In this document: positions 47,481 to 60,600 of the stretch, piece after piece
How positions within the stretch are numbered: the stretch's first letter is position 1
Layout of the letters: each line of letters starts with the position of its first letter
Source: Acanthopleura granulata
Taxonomy: Eukaryota > Mollusca > Polyplacophora > Chitonida > Chitonidae
DNA length: 64,000 bases
Assembly: GCA_016165875.1 (NCBI GenBank)
Contig: JABBOT010000014.1
Span: 11,503,871-11,567,870, forward strand
Direction: 5' to 3'
The notes under the pieces: model-generated
Told to the model about the DNA's origin: nothing
Database searches by the model: none
What the model saw: only the letters and a program-made list of their open reading frames with translations
Made by a program: the position numbers and the translations under genes

Positions 47481-49364
47481 CATGTTGATTCGAGCCTCCA
47501 ACTTTCTTAGTCAGAGACTAGTGAAAATATCCCGCCACGCATGGATGGCTCTGTCAAGGTAAATATTCATAAGCATATTCACTGCAAAACAGGTATAGGG
47601 AGTATGTAGTATTTAGCAAAATCTGTAGGTAAAATTTCTACAATGTATACATATATGCCGAGCCCAAGCTTAATTCAAAACAACCTTCCAAATATAAAAT
47701 ACAACAGACACATTGGTACATTAAAACATGTGTTTACTTACATCTTTCATGTAATAAATATATATTCACAGTGACATGTTGCTTATAGCACCTGTACACG
47801 TAAATAGGTGTAACCGTAATCCTACCTGCCTGCTGCATTTGAAAACTAAGTCTGAATATAACCTTGATAGCTAAATCATGTCATGCGCAAAGTATTTTAT
47901 GTATATACAGTAATACACGTACAACACAAATAACGACAAATAATTTTGTGTTTTCAGATGACTTGGAATCAGATAATTAACTTAAACATCAATAAATAGT
48001 AAACCATACAAAAAATTCTAAACCTCCGCCCCTTGGCAGAAAAGAACGCAAAAATTTGATTTACATTTTTTCCTTGGGTTTCTACGAAATGAAATTCGGT
48101 ATTATTACACAGCAAAAGCAAAATAACTATAATAAGAAAAATACTTCAAATAAAGTATTCGATACGTCAAGGAAATATACATGTAAAAATGATTATAAAG
48201 ATAAAAAAAACGCCGGAAATGATCAGATGTGCTATATCGCAAACCCAAATTCAAAAGTCTTCGTTATATCTTGTTTATATACAATCGTAGTGTTAAACAC
48301 GGCAAGCGATCTTAAAATCCTCAGTGCTACGGGCCGTTTGTTACAAGAAACTCACCCACTCCACTGACGGGGAATAGGTTTCACGAGAATACAATCCTAG
48401 GAACAGGCAATTGTTTCAAGGAGAACAAACATAACCCCATTTTGCCGAGAAGAGCTAGTTTAGTAGGACGTATGTACCCAACTCATACCTTTGAAAATGA
48501 AACAACAAAATTTACACGTGGAAAAAAACACAAACAAAGAAAAAATGTATAATCATCATCATCTTTTCCTACATAAATTCGACCCCACATCATACCAACG
48601 TGTACAAGGCACATTTTTTCCAACAACTGTTCAGAAGAACTCATGATTACTATTTAACAGGACACACTGAACATACTGTATAACAACCAATCAGTCATGG
48701 TGCACGAGTCAAAGCAAAAACAAAACGCTCAACAGCGAGGAAAGCATCACCATAGATAAACCACTTGTTACAAAACTATGCATAGAAAAAAGTAGAATGC
48801 TTTTTTTCTTTATGTGTTTAAAGATATTTTCGGAGATAACGGCATTCAAATGTTTTATTTCTGGGTTGGGCTCATGCCGTGGCAAGTTTTTTGCTACTGT
48901 GAACACGACATTCCAAACGAAAGAAAAGATAATTCTAGAAATTAAGCGAAAATGCTTTTACGCTCGGTTTTCAAGTGTCTTTCTTCATAGTTTATTTTAC
49001 TTTTATTTCAACTGATACTTTACACCATACAAAATAACACCCTGAGAAACAATTTTGAGCATGATCCATCTGCCGTGTGATTGGAAATACGAACACCCTA
49101 AACTTGGCTCATGGACATTTAACATCTGAAAGAAAAACAGTATTAGTATTACATCTTTATGGACCCTATGAAAAAAGATACATCAATTTTTGACCAACCG
49201 CTGCATCATGATTAGTCTTGTCTCAACCAAACTTCCACCTGTGAACAGAACAACACCTGTATTTGTATGACCATAACTACCTGGCTCTTAAATCAAACCT
49301 GAAGAAATTCTTTGTGACCAACAGATGTTTTGTCATACAATATTCTACCTAATGGCCTGCTTGA

Positions 49365-49406
49365 TGGATTGCCAAGGGTCTGCTTGATGGATTGCCAAGG
49401 GTTTAA
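49365..49406. repeat. Short direct duplication (~22 bp)
   Basis: CTGCTTGATGGATTGCCAAG occurs twice in tandem. Confidence 0.85.
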
Positions 49407-50989
49407 TGCTAAATAATGGTGTCTAGACTTGACTGAAAATTTATATCATGGAAACATCTACTTTGATACACAAATGCAAATGTCCCCTTCCCGAAACCTT
49501 CTCATGAAGACCGTGTAAAAGGAAGCAACTCTCTGAACATACTATATTTACCAAATGTAAGTTGATACAGGTGAACCTCTTTAACTAGGTCCTCCTTACA
49601 CTTTACAGCGTATATTTATCTTTTCCACTGGCCAAACACACATTTTGGCGAACCCTTTGCAACAGCAGGGAGTAATGAGTAATGGAATAGACATTGAGGT
49701 TCACAGTGCATCTTGTGACGACGAAACCAAAAAACGTGACGGTTGCAGTTCAATGCTTTTACTTTTGGAAACAAAAAGACAAAGAAAAAAATTAAATTGC
49801 CTTCCTAACTCTGAGTCTTAGTTTTCTACTTTAACACAGTTCAGGGTCGCAGATGAACTATTTCTGCTAGCCATGTCAACGTCAGCTGATATTAAGCTGA
49901 ATGGTTTGGTACAGAATTCAGCACAATCTACTCAACTACAGGGCTACCTATACCACGGATTCGTGTATTTTTGGAACATAACGTACAGGCATCAACCAAA
50001 CAAACAAATATCACAAAGATTCCACCGGACAGAGATTCAATCACATATATGTACCTCCACTCTTCCCCCCTCACCATGATACAATAACCTTCCTCCACTC
50101 TTAAATGTACTAGTCCAGGAAATAACAGCCCCCCCCTCCCCCCCCCCTGAAAGAAAAAAAAAGTTTGACACAGATTGTTGATCCCTGGCAGGTAATACTG
50201 GGTCTCACTGCCTAGAATCATCAATGTTTTGCAATAGGAATATAATCCAGTAAAGTCACGGGCAGAGAATTTCAAAATCACAGTTGAACAATATCCGCCA
50301 ATATCTGATCGATACATTATAGCTGCAACACTTTCGCACACATAAAAAAATTACTATGAAAGAACCTTGCAAAGAAACAATGTCTTAATCAATAAACATC
50401 ACTTTGCCTGTCAAATGTAATGAAATATACATCTCCCTCATTACAATACCGTTCTTGGGGGACAAAATGGCCTACTGTGTTATCAATGAATTGGGTTATA
50501 TGAAGTATGTTAGCCACTGATAGCCTGTGAATAATATTACATAGGAACAGGCAGTGTGATGCTGGATGTTAACAGTAATGTATATCAGCACAATATCATA
50601 ATTTTTGTTTAGTGATTTACTTGATAACTAAGCTTTTGAAGCTTCTGAAACTCTGCACAATTGTGTGCAACGTTTTGAAAAAAATGGGGGACACACTTAT
50701 CATAAGTGCACGTGAAATTAAACCAAAGATGTTTTGTTGTGGCTGGATACCAGGTAAGATTGCCAGATGTTTATCTCTGTGATGGACCAGTGGCAGAATA
50801 TTTCAGCCAGGTAACATCAGGGGTATCTGAACTTTTTGGATTACCTCATCATTTTCTGATAAACTCAACCAATGTCCTAAATACTAATAAAGTAAATAAA
50901 TAAATCCAAGAGACTCAAATTATTGGTTTCAAGTAATTTAACATCAAAGTACCATGTACTCAAATATTCCATGTCAGAACATAGTGGTT

Positions 50990-51090
50990 TCTGATCTTGT
51001 AAAATTTGGGTAACATTCAAATGATGATGATGGCAAATATCTGATCTTGTAAAATTTGGGTAACATTCAAATGATGATGATGGCAAATAA
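50990..51090. repeat. 50-bp direct duplication
   Basis: CTGATCTTGTAAAATTTGGG followed by AACATTCAAATGATGATGAT occurs twice in tandem, identical, so recently duplicated. Confidence 0.9.
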
Positions 51091-51518
51091 CCCTGTATAC
51101 AGTACATTAGAATGCAGGATTTTGTTTTACCTTACACACAGTTTTGCCAAGAATTTCTAAACTTTTTGACATACTCAAAAAGGGAATGTTCCACTGATTC
51201 ACTGTCACAATGATATAAAATTTGGCTCAAACTTAAATGCACACAATGGCAAACAATAATGTACCACAGAGGCCACTTCTAATGAACTCTGACCAGATTT
51301 TCCTTTGTAAATGACATCACCTGTATGAGATAAATGTAGGCTACCACACAGACAACATATTTTTGCACAGAAAAATCACTAACTGTGACTTCATGAAAAA
51401 GGCTCTGGCATCTGCTATGAATGTAAATTTCAAGCCTCAGTCCAGGAAGGTGTGCAATTTTCAGCAGAAACAACCTATTTCACCTCCATTTCAGGAGAGT
51501 TGGCAGCTCCAGGGGAGA

Positions 51519-51663
51519 TCACTGGAGCTGAGACAGCGTTATAGGCCCTGAGGAGCTGAAGTCCAGGAAGAAGGGTCCTTCTTTACCAGGTTGGAATGTG
51601 CAGGGTATGACGTTGTACACTCCCCCGGGTATCTGGTCTATCTGGAGGACGCAGTAGCCGGGC
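51519..51663 (-). CDS. CAPN7: CAPN7 terminal exon E9
   Basis: It follows CACCCAG and encodes PGYCVLQIDQIPGGVYNVIP to ITLSQLQ, stopping at TGA 51521-51519. The QEGPFFLDF-type motif and the TQLQ-like end are characteristic of calpain-7. Confidence 0.95.
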
Positions 51664-54600
51664 CTGGGTGGGGGAGAGAGGGAAGAGAATATGATACATG
51701 GCACAGCACAGAGAGAAGGAATGGATGATTATGGCTTAATGTCAATGGACCAAGGACAATGTTTATTTATTTCATGGATATATTTGTGTTTATAGAACAG
51801 ATGTTGATGTATATCTACAATTACAACATTGCCTTCAAAATTAATTGGTAACTAATTTGTGTGTACAGAGTTTGGTAACAGGAGCAGTTTCATTTTGAAT
51901 GTCTATTGGTAAAAGTTGAGTTAGAAACTACTTGGGAAATGGTCCTCACATTGAGGCAAATCCAACAGGGGAGTTTCACACTTTTTTGTCGCAAAAGGTA
52001 AAAAGAGTGTAATTCTTTCATGCAACTTGTCAAAAATGTCAGGCAATTTTGTTGGTTTTTATTTATTTATCACCTGTCTCACTTTGTAAAGGAGGTACAA
52101 ACAACCTTTCCTTTATTCAGAAGCTTCTTAACTTAAAAAACTTAAAAAGTCTCAATTTTCTCTATCATTCATTTAGTCTAAATAACTTTATGTGACACTT
52201 TTCTAGGGATGCCCGTGTGATGGTAAATGTCATAAAAAGTAGTTGCCTAACATTTTTGACAGGTCAAATGGTGCAGTAGAACCTTTCTTACCTTTAGCGA
52301 TAAAAGAGTTTGAACTTGAAACATTCGTACCTATTATTATAGGATATAGACAATCAGTGGGCTCACATCCACAAAACTTTCTTTTCATTTATTTATTTAT
52401 TTTAATGGTATTTTACGCCATACTCAAGAATATTTCACTTATATGACGGTAACCAGCATTATGGTGGGAAGAAACCGGACAGAGCCTAGGGAAAACCGAT
52501 GACCATCCACAGGTTTCTGGTGGACTTTTCCATGTACCGTCAGAGAGGAAGCCAGCATGAGCTGGACTTGAAGTCACAGCAACCGCATTGGGGAGAGGCA
52601 TGGGGTAATAACGCTGTGCTGGCGTGCCAACCCCTCGGCCACTGAGCCCCCCAAAACTTTCAAAGTCAACTTTCCATAACTTTCCTCCTACATGTATACC
52701 ACGTCGACTTTAAAATGAAAAAGTCATTAACAAAACAATTATGGGAAAATAAACATACCTGAAATCACCTGAGGTCTTCTTCTTGAAGGATGTGGGTGTG
52801 TTGGTGACATTCTCCAGAACGCAGACAACATTAAAGCCTACACTGTACTGTCTGAGGAAATCAAAAACATGCACATGTAAGAAAGAGTGTGAATATAAAT
52901 CCCTTGTAGAGAGACTGATGATAGCTGAACTGATGACATTCAGACTGACAGTGAATGAATGATTGAATGATTAGATCTTCAGATAGCATGAAATTCTAAA
53001 ACCTTATTTGTTGTTTAGCTTATCCAATTGAATTTAGACAGGACTGGGAATCTCAGGAACAGATTACAGAACTAACACAAAACCACAATTTATTTATTTT
53101 TGAGCCATTGTCATAAAATGTATTTCCAAATGGCAGTGAACATGTGCTTCCCATTTTAAGTTATGTACATATACCAGTGCAGTGGCGCATATACATGTAC
53201 TATTTAAACTAGCAAGAGTTGTGTCCCCTTCTAGTGTTGATCTGTTCAAGCAACTATTTAGGATTAATTGAAGCTTACTTGCATCAGTGAACAGCAAGTT
53301 TTGGTATCATTCCTTTGAGCTACACATAGCACAGCAAACAGCATGAACATTTTCAGATTTCTCAGAGTGAAACCATACAACATGCCCCCTAATGGTCTGA
53401 GCCATCAGACAAATGCTTGTGTCCCTCTCAACAGTCCACAGAAGTACAAATAATTTTATTGAAAATAAAAATGGTGATATATTTGTGAAAAACAGACAAA
53501 GCGAAAAGAAACAAAAACCTGAACTCATTTCAGTGAAGCCATGTACTAAATATCGATTTCATATGACGAGCCCTCTTGAGAAAAAGTCCAGAAAACTGTT
53601 TCCTGACAAACTGACAAACAGTTAGACAGACAGACAGACCAGGGGTACTCCTACCATGCTTGCAGTCCAGGGAACTACTAGGGAATAATAAAACTACTGC
53701 CCAAAAAACACGAAAAAAAGCGGAAGCTTTGCACTAAAGACCCAACATCATCATGACCACCCGGGGCTCTGGTCTTCAGCTGTCTGCTTGTTGGCTTTAT
53801 TTATGATCAGGTGAAAATGACCACCATTGCTGTAATGATCATACATGTAACATGAACTTATCTACGCTAGCTGTGTACATTCAGTCAGCTCTAATTCCAA
53901 TCGGTCCATTAATGTTAATTCAGGCAAGTCTATTTATAAAGATTATCTAGCTTGTGGTACGCGTACATGTAACTACAGTCTGGCTTCTGCTGATAAAAAC
54001 AATACAAAAAATAATTATCAAACAAAGGATTAAAATACTGATTAAACGATTAACAATGATATGACTTGTATGCAGGTATATAATACAATTCTATCAGTGA
54101 TCATCCTATGTTAATTTAGGGGCCTTTGTGGCCGAGGTGGTTAGTGTGCTAGAGCTCTGCAATGACCCAAGAGCCTCTCACCACTGCAGTCACTGTGAGT
54201 TGAAGTCCACCTCATGCTGGCTTTCTCTCTAATCATACATGGGAGGGTCTTTCAGGAACCTGCGGACGGTTGTGGGTTTCTGCCGGGCTCTGCATCCTCC
54301 CACCATGCATTGGCCGCAGTCATATAAGTGAAATATTCTTGGTAAAACACCAATCAAATAAATAAACTAGTAAATCTGTTGACTTACTTGGGTCCTAGCA
54401 GCTCTATGAGAACTGTATTGTCTGTCCTGTTATTGTCAATCTTGAACTGGTAGATGGGATTGTTGTTGTAGGTCTGGGGATAGTTAGCGCAGCCCCCAGC
54501 TGACTTCCCCTTCCACTGCCCAGTCAGCTACACAGGAGACAAGAACACAAGTCTATCTGAGATTCATTTACATGTATTTACTGTAAACGACCTGAAATTT

Positions 54601-57600
54601 TGCCATTTTTATCATATATTATATATTATTACATTTGTTGCTGACCTTTACATTTTTCTGGTAGGACATCATCTGACCTTCTAAACAAACCTTAAAACAC
54701 CTCCCTACAATCAACAGAACTCCCAGAATCAGGAGGAACAAGCAACTTGTCATGGATGAAATTCCAGGTCATTTAGGGTACCTTAATGAATTTCGCCTAA
54801 AGTTTAGTTTGTAAAAATGCACATTTAGGAGTGTATAAATACCTTAAAATAATATTTTTGATGCCAACACTTATATTTTTTCTGATAAGAAATAATCGAA
54901 CTTCACAAAAAACTCATTAAGCCCTACAAGGCGGATGAATTGAGTTAGAATAAGCAAACTGTGTCTCTTAAAAAAAAATGCTAAACTTTAAATAAGGCGA
55001 AATACAGTACTTATGCGATTGATGCTGAACAGATAAATGGAATTTTTGGTTTTTATTTCTTGATATGCAATTTAAGATGTATGTCCTAATGATTTACATG
55101 TAAAAGTATAAAAAGAGCTTCTCAGCATAAAAATGGATTTAAACTACATTAAGGCCTTAGGTTAATAAACAAGCTATGTAAACCTTAACTGTAATTTCAT
55201 GCAGAAATCCTTGTGAATTACCGTAAACAATCATGAAAAATATGGACACGATTGAGAAGAAAGTCAAAGTTTCAAGAAATAAACTTGACAATGTTGTGCT
55301 AATATTTTTCTGTCACTGTGGCACCAAAAGGTTTCGTCAAACGGAAAGACCACATAAAAATGAAGTTGTGGTGAGTCTAAAAAAAATTCAGTGAAAGTAT
55401 TTAAAGATGCAGGTTTTATTTTTGAGTGGTCTTCCCCTTTAAAAAAAAAATCTGCACTACATGCAGAAGATAAATGTGATTTACCCGCTTGGAATACTTT
55501 TCATTGAAGGGGTCCTTGATCTTTGTGAGCAGGATCTCGCACGTGGAGTACACCCTCAGCGTGTAGTGGATGGTGTTGTTCTTGGAATACTGGGATATAA
55601 CCAGGGTGTAGCTCGTTGTACCTTTGTTCTCCACCAGCTTACACAGGTAGTGGGGGCTGTTGATACGCACTCCATCCTTGTATGGAGGAGGGTCGTCTGG
55701 CGTTAACAGAGAAGGTAAGTCACATGGGAGTAATTCTCAAATTTTTATGCCTGTGAAATTCAAGTCATATATAGTACTAGTAAAGCATTTTGCTCCCTTC
55801 TCCCCATTCCCAATTCAATGATTTGCAGGTGACTAGAGTCATTATTAGTTTCACAGAATTTCAAATTATTCTTAAATCTTCCTGTGATATCAGCCAGTTT
55901 GAAGAATGCAATTCTCCACAAGATTCCAATTAAGTTCACTTTCCAGGCCGGCAGTTTACACATGCAATACCTCATAATACTAGCCTTCCACTTCCGCACT
56001 GAGGTGTAAGTGTCCAGACACCACTGGCTACACTGTGCATACGTCAGGCATGATGTAAAACATTAAGTATGTATGCTTGGGTTTAACATCGTATTCAACA
56101 ATTTTCCAGTCATATGATGAGAAGGAGTCCACAGAATGTAGAAATACTGTCTTCTAGTGGTAAGGCGAGTTCAAGCTGCCAAAGTGCTGCTACCACTGGC
56201 CAAGGACACCAGCCATGACACCACACCAAGTCACATTGTACTGACACCAGGATGACCTGTCCTGTTTCCTTGCTCTAACCTCTCAGTACTGAGCACCAAG
56301 CAAGGTGAAACATTAAGAATCAATTTAATAAATACTTACCTATATAGGTATATTTACAGTTAGTTTAAACCTCATTTATTTCACAAGGGCCTACGTGGCT
56401 CAGTTGGTTAGCGCACTATCACAGTGCAATGACTCAAGAGTCTCTCACCAATGCAGTCACTGTGAGTTCAAGTCCAGCTCATGCTGGCTTCCTCTCCGGT
56501 CGTACGTGGGAAGGTCTGCCAGCAACCTGCGGACGGTCGTGGGTTTCCTCCGAGCTCTTCTCGGTTTCCTCCCACTATACTGCTGGCCTCCGTCATATAA
56601 GTGAAATATTCTTGAGTACTGCATAAAACACCAATCAAATAAATAAATAAATAAATTTATTTGACAATTAGAATGTCAGTAATGAACTTTGAATGAAAAA
56701 TTAATACATGATATCCAACTTACCATTTTTAATAATGAAATACAAGCAAACTGTTCTAAAACATGTATACAGAGAAGTTCCAGGAGTAAATTTTTCTCAA
56801 AGAGTCTTACTTACAAGGATAAAAGATCTTTTTCCCCTCAGTTTTGTACACGAGAACAGTGATGAATTCTTTATTGTCTGCAAAATCATCCTGAAACGGA
56901 AACCCATAACCATGATACACCAAACTGTCAGTCATAAAAGAATGACCACATTGGTAAAACCCACTCAAATCAATTTAATCCTGACTAGTGCTTGGCTTCA
57001 GCCTCTTGTGTCAAGTGTTGTCAGAGCTATACATGTACCAAGATTATCACTTTTACACTCAGAAGAATACCCTCAAAATACATAAGCAGAGATGGAAAGA
57101 TGATTAAAAACTATAACCTAAACTATCGTTATTGACTATCGTTAATGTTTGAATGCTGTGGTGGGTATACAAGACCAGCATTGGATTTTGCCACATGCGC
57201 TTGATTTTCATTCAAAATAACATATTTAATGAAGGAATGGTCTGTTTTTGTGCATGAAGAAACATCCCCCTTGAAGATACTCTCGGCTTGTGCAAAACTT
57301 AACGGGTTTGTGGTTCACCACAAAGAAGCACATGTATCCTTTAATCTGCTGGTCACTGTAGTGTCCAATTAGCAACTCCCACCTGCTTGTTCATACATGT
57401 ACCTTGTCTACAATGTGCCGTGTCAGCTGTATCCAGACGGCGGCCGGTCCCGGAGCTCTCACCTCCAGTCTGTACTGAGGATTGTCACTCATGTTATAAC
57501 TGTCCTTCTTTGGACCCTCCTTAGCAGGCCATGTGCTGCAAGCAGAGCAATTTAGTGATACACATTCTCACTGAAGAGCAATTTACTGACACACATTCTC

Positions 57601-60600
57601 ACTTCTTTGGACCCTCCTTAGCAGGCCATGTGCTGCAACCAGAGCAATTTACTGACACACATTCTCACTTCTTTGGACCTTCCTTAGCAGGCCATGTGCT
57701 GCAAGCAGAGCAATTTACTGACACACATTCTCACTTCTTTGGACCTTCCTTAGCAGGCCATGTGCTGCAAGCAGAGCAATTTACTGACACACATTCTCAC
57801 TTCTTTGGACCTTCCTTAGCAGGCCATGTGCTGCAAGCAGAGCAATTTACTGACACACATTCTCACTTCTTTGGACCTTCCTTAGCAGGCCATGTGCTGC
57901 AAGCAGAGCAATTTACTGACACACATTCTCACTTCTTTGGACCTTCCTTAGCAGGCCATGTGCTGCAAGCAGAGCAATTTACTGACACACATTCTCACTT
58001 CTTTGGACCTTCCTTAGCAGGCCATGTGCTGCAAGCAGAGCAATTTACTGATACACATTCTCACTTCTTTGGACCCTCCTTAGCAGGCCATGTGCTGCAA
58101 GCAGAGCAATTTACCGATACACATTCTCACTTCTTTGGACCTTCCTTAGCAGGCCATGTGCTGCAAGCAGAGCAATTTACTGATACACATTCTCACTTCT
58201 TTGGACCTTCCTTAGCAGGCCATGTGCTGCAAGCAGAGCAATTTACTGACACACATTCTCACTTCTTTGGACCTTCCTTAGCAGGCCATGTGCTGCAAGC
58301 AGAGCAATTTACTGATACACATTCTCACTTCTTTGGACCCTCCTTAGCAGGCCATGTGCTGCAAGCAGAGCAATTTACCGATACACATTCTCACTTCTTT
58401 GGACCCTCCTTAGCAGGCCATGTGCTGCAAGCAGAGCAATTTACCGATACACATTCTCACTTCTTTGGACCCTCCTTAGCAGGCCATGTGCTGCAAGCAG
58501 AGCAATTTACCGATACACATTCTCACTTCTTTGGACCCTCCTTAGCAGGCCATGTGCTGCAAGCAAAGCAATTTACCGATACACATTCTCACTTCTTTGG
58601 ACCCTCCTTAGCAGGCCATGTGCTGCAAGCAGAGCAATTTACCGATACACATTCTCACTTCTTTGGACCCTCCTTAGCAGGCCATGTGCTGCAAGCAGAG
58701 CAATTTACTGATACACATTCTCACTTCTTTGAACCCTCCTTAGCAGCCCATGTGCTGCAAGCAAAGCAATTTACTGATACACATTCTCACTCATGTTACA
58801 ACTGTCCTTCTTTGGTCCCTCCTGAGCCTGGTTCCTGTATTTTCAATTTTGCATTTACTCCATTTTTGGATTGTTTTAATGCTGGCTTAATTGCCCATTA
58901 CCCACAAAATAGAAACTTTTTTTGCCCAAACTACATAAAACAAATTCAACACCTCCTTCCATAAATGACTTCCTTGTTCACTGGAAGCCTATAACCTTGC
59001 AATCAATAATGTAATCAATGGGCTGACAGATGTTAATGCATAACGAAGAGCTTTGTCCACTTACTGATGCCAGCAGGCTGTGTGTGAGAAGAGCTCAGGG
59101 TTCCAATTGATGTATATCACATCATAGAATCGGCAAAGAGAGTCGTAGTCTATCCAGAACACCCCTGCAGAATGAAACAAACTTAAAGGACTGCTGTTGT
59201 TGCGGTACATTTACATGTAGAATACATCATAGAACTGACAGAGAGAGGGATAAGATATTAATACAGTCAAGCAGATTACATCCAAAACACCCCTACAACA
59301 GGAATAAGCTAAATCAAGGACTGCTTTTGTTCCAGTTGATGTAGATTATCTCATAGAACTGACAGAGACTGTTCTAGTCTATATAGAACACATGTAAAAC
59401 AGGAACAAAGACAAGTCTACTAGACTGCTTTCTGTGGGAGGTAGTGGTGATGGCACATAAGCAACAATTGCTGCTGAGATAAAAAAAGAACAAGTCACAT
59501 ATAATCTTTTAGTTAGTTGTTTTGGAACAAGGGAGAAAACAGAGCTAAAAAGTTAGTTGTTTTGGAATAAGGGAGGAAACAGAGCTGGAGTTGTTTTGGA
59601 ATAAGGGTGAAAATAGAGCTAAAGTCGTTTTAGAATAAGGGTGGACACAGAGCTAAAACGTTAGTTGTTTTAGAATAAGGGTGAAAGTAGATCTAAAGTT
59701 GTTTTAGAATATGGGAGGACACAGAGCTAAAACGTTAGTTGTTTTTGAATAAGGGAGGAAACAGAGCTAAAAAGTTAGCTGTTCTGGAATAAAGGAAGAA
59801 ACAGAGCTAAAACGTTAGTTGTCTTGGACCAAGGGAGGAAACAGAGCTGGCGTTGTTTTGGAATAAGGGTGAAAATAGAGCTAAAGTTGTTTTAGAATAA
59901 GGGAGGACACAGAGCTAAAACATTAGTTCTTTTGGAATAACAGAGGAAACAGAGTTAAAAAGTTAGTTGTTTTGGAATAAGGGAGGAAAAAGAGCTAAAT
60001 GACAACAATTTGTATGTTCTGACATGTTTAATACTGGTAACCCTAAAAATCAACTTTTAATCAGGAATTTTTACAATGCCATGGGATTTCCTATTTTAGA
60101 GCAAACAGAAACATGATGCTCTATCCCTTATACCCATCTCATGCATATATGACTCAAGGGCCAAACAGGATTATAGAAATATTTTGTTCCTGACATTATG
60201 GCGATGTTTTCTATTTTTTCAATGTGTGTTTTCGATTTTCCTAACTTAAAAGGTAATCAAAAGGTATACTTTTTAAACTTTATTTGGGATACTTTTCTGA
60301 TGCATTTATTTATAATAAGTGGTTGTATTCAGCTCCATGTATATAAAAGTCTATGCCTGCAGTCAAGAAAGCAATCTGTGGATGGTCGTGGGTTTCCCAC
60401 AGGCTCTGACTGATTTTCTCTCACCATAACGCTGGCTGTCATTGTGTAAGTGAAATATATAGAGGATATTGCACAGTGAAGGTTGAATACCATAAATATT
60501 GTTCAAGTGAGAGGTGGAAATGATAACCCATGAGACACGAAGCGTCGAGTGGGTTATCGTTTCCACCTTTCACGAGAACAATATTTATGGCATTCAACTA

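Larger units (their letters stand above)
48000..51518. other. Non-coding; may include the CAPN7 3' untranslated region
   Basis: No supported exon. On the minus strand this lies directly downstream of the CAPN7 stop codon, so part of it is probably 3' UTR. Candidate AATAAA hexamers on the minus strand occur near 48.99 kb. It includes a poly-C tract near 50131-50150. Confidence 0.4.

Noticed and set aside
49928..50341. 137-codon minus-strand ORF downstream of CAPN7
   Set aside because: It crosses a homopolymer C/G tract and lies in the probable 3' untranslated region; no recognisable domain.
57543..58790. Regular repeats resembling a CRISPR array
   Set aside because: The units are uniform 66-mers with no unique spacers, in a eukaryotic intron.
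57531..58964. 477-codon plus-strand frame encoding a 22-residue repeat (EQFTDTHSHFFGPSLAGHVLQ)
   Set aside because: It is the antisense of the 66-bp array in the CAPN7 intron. The frame stays open only because 66 is divisible by three, and there is no signal peptide, promoter or splice context.
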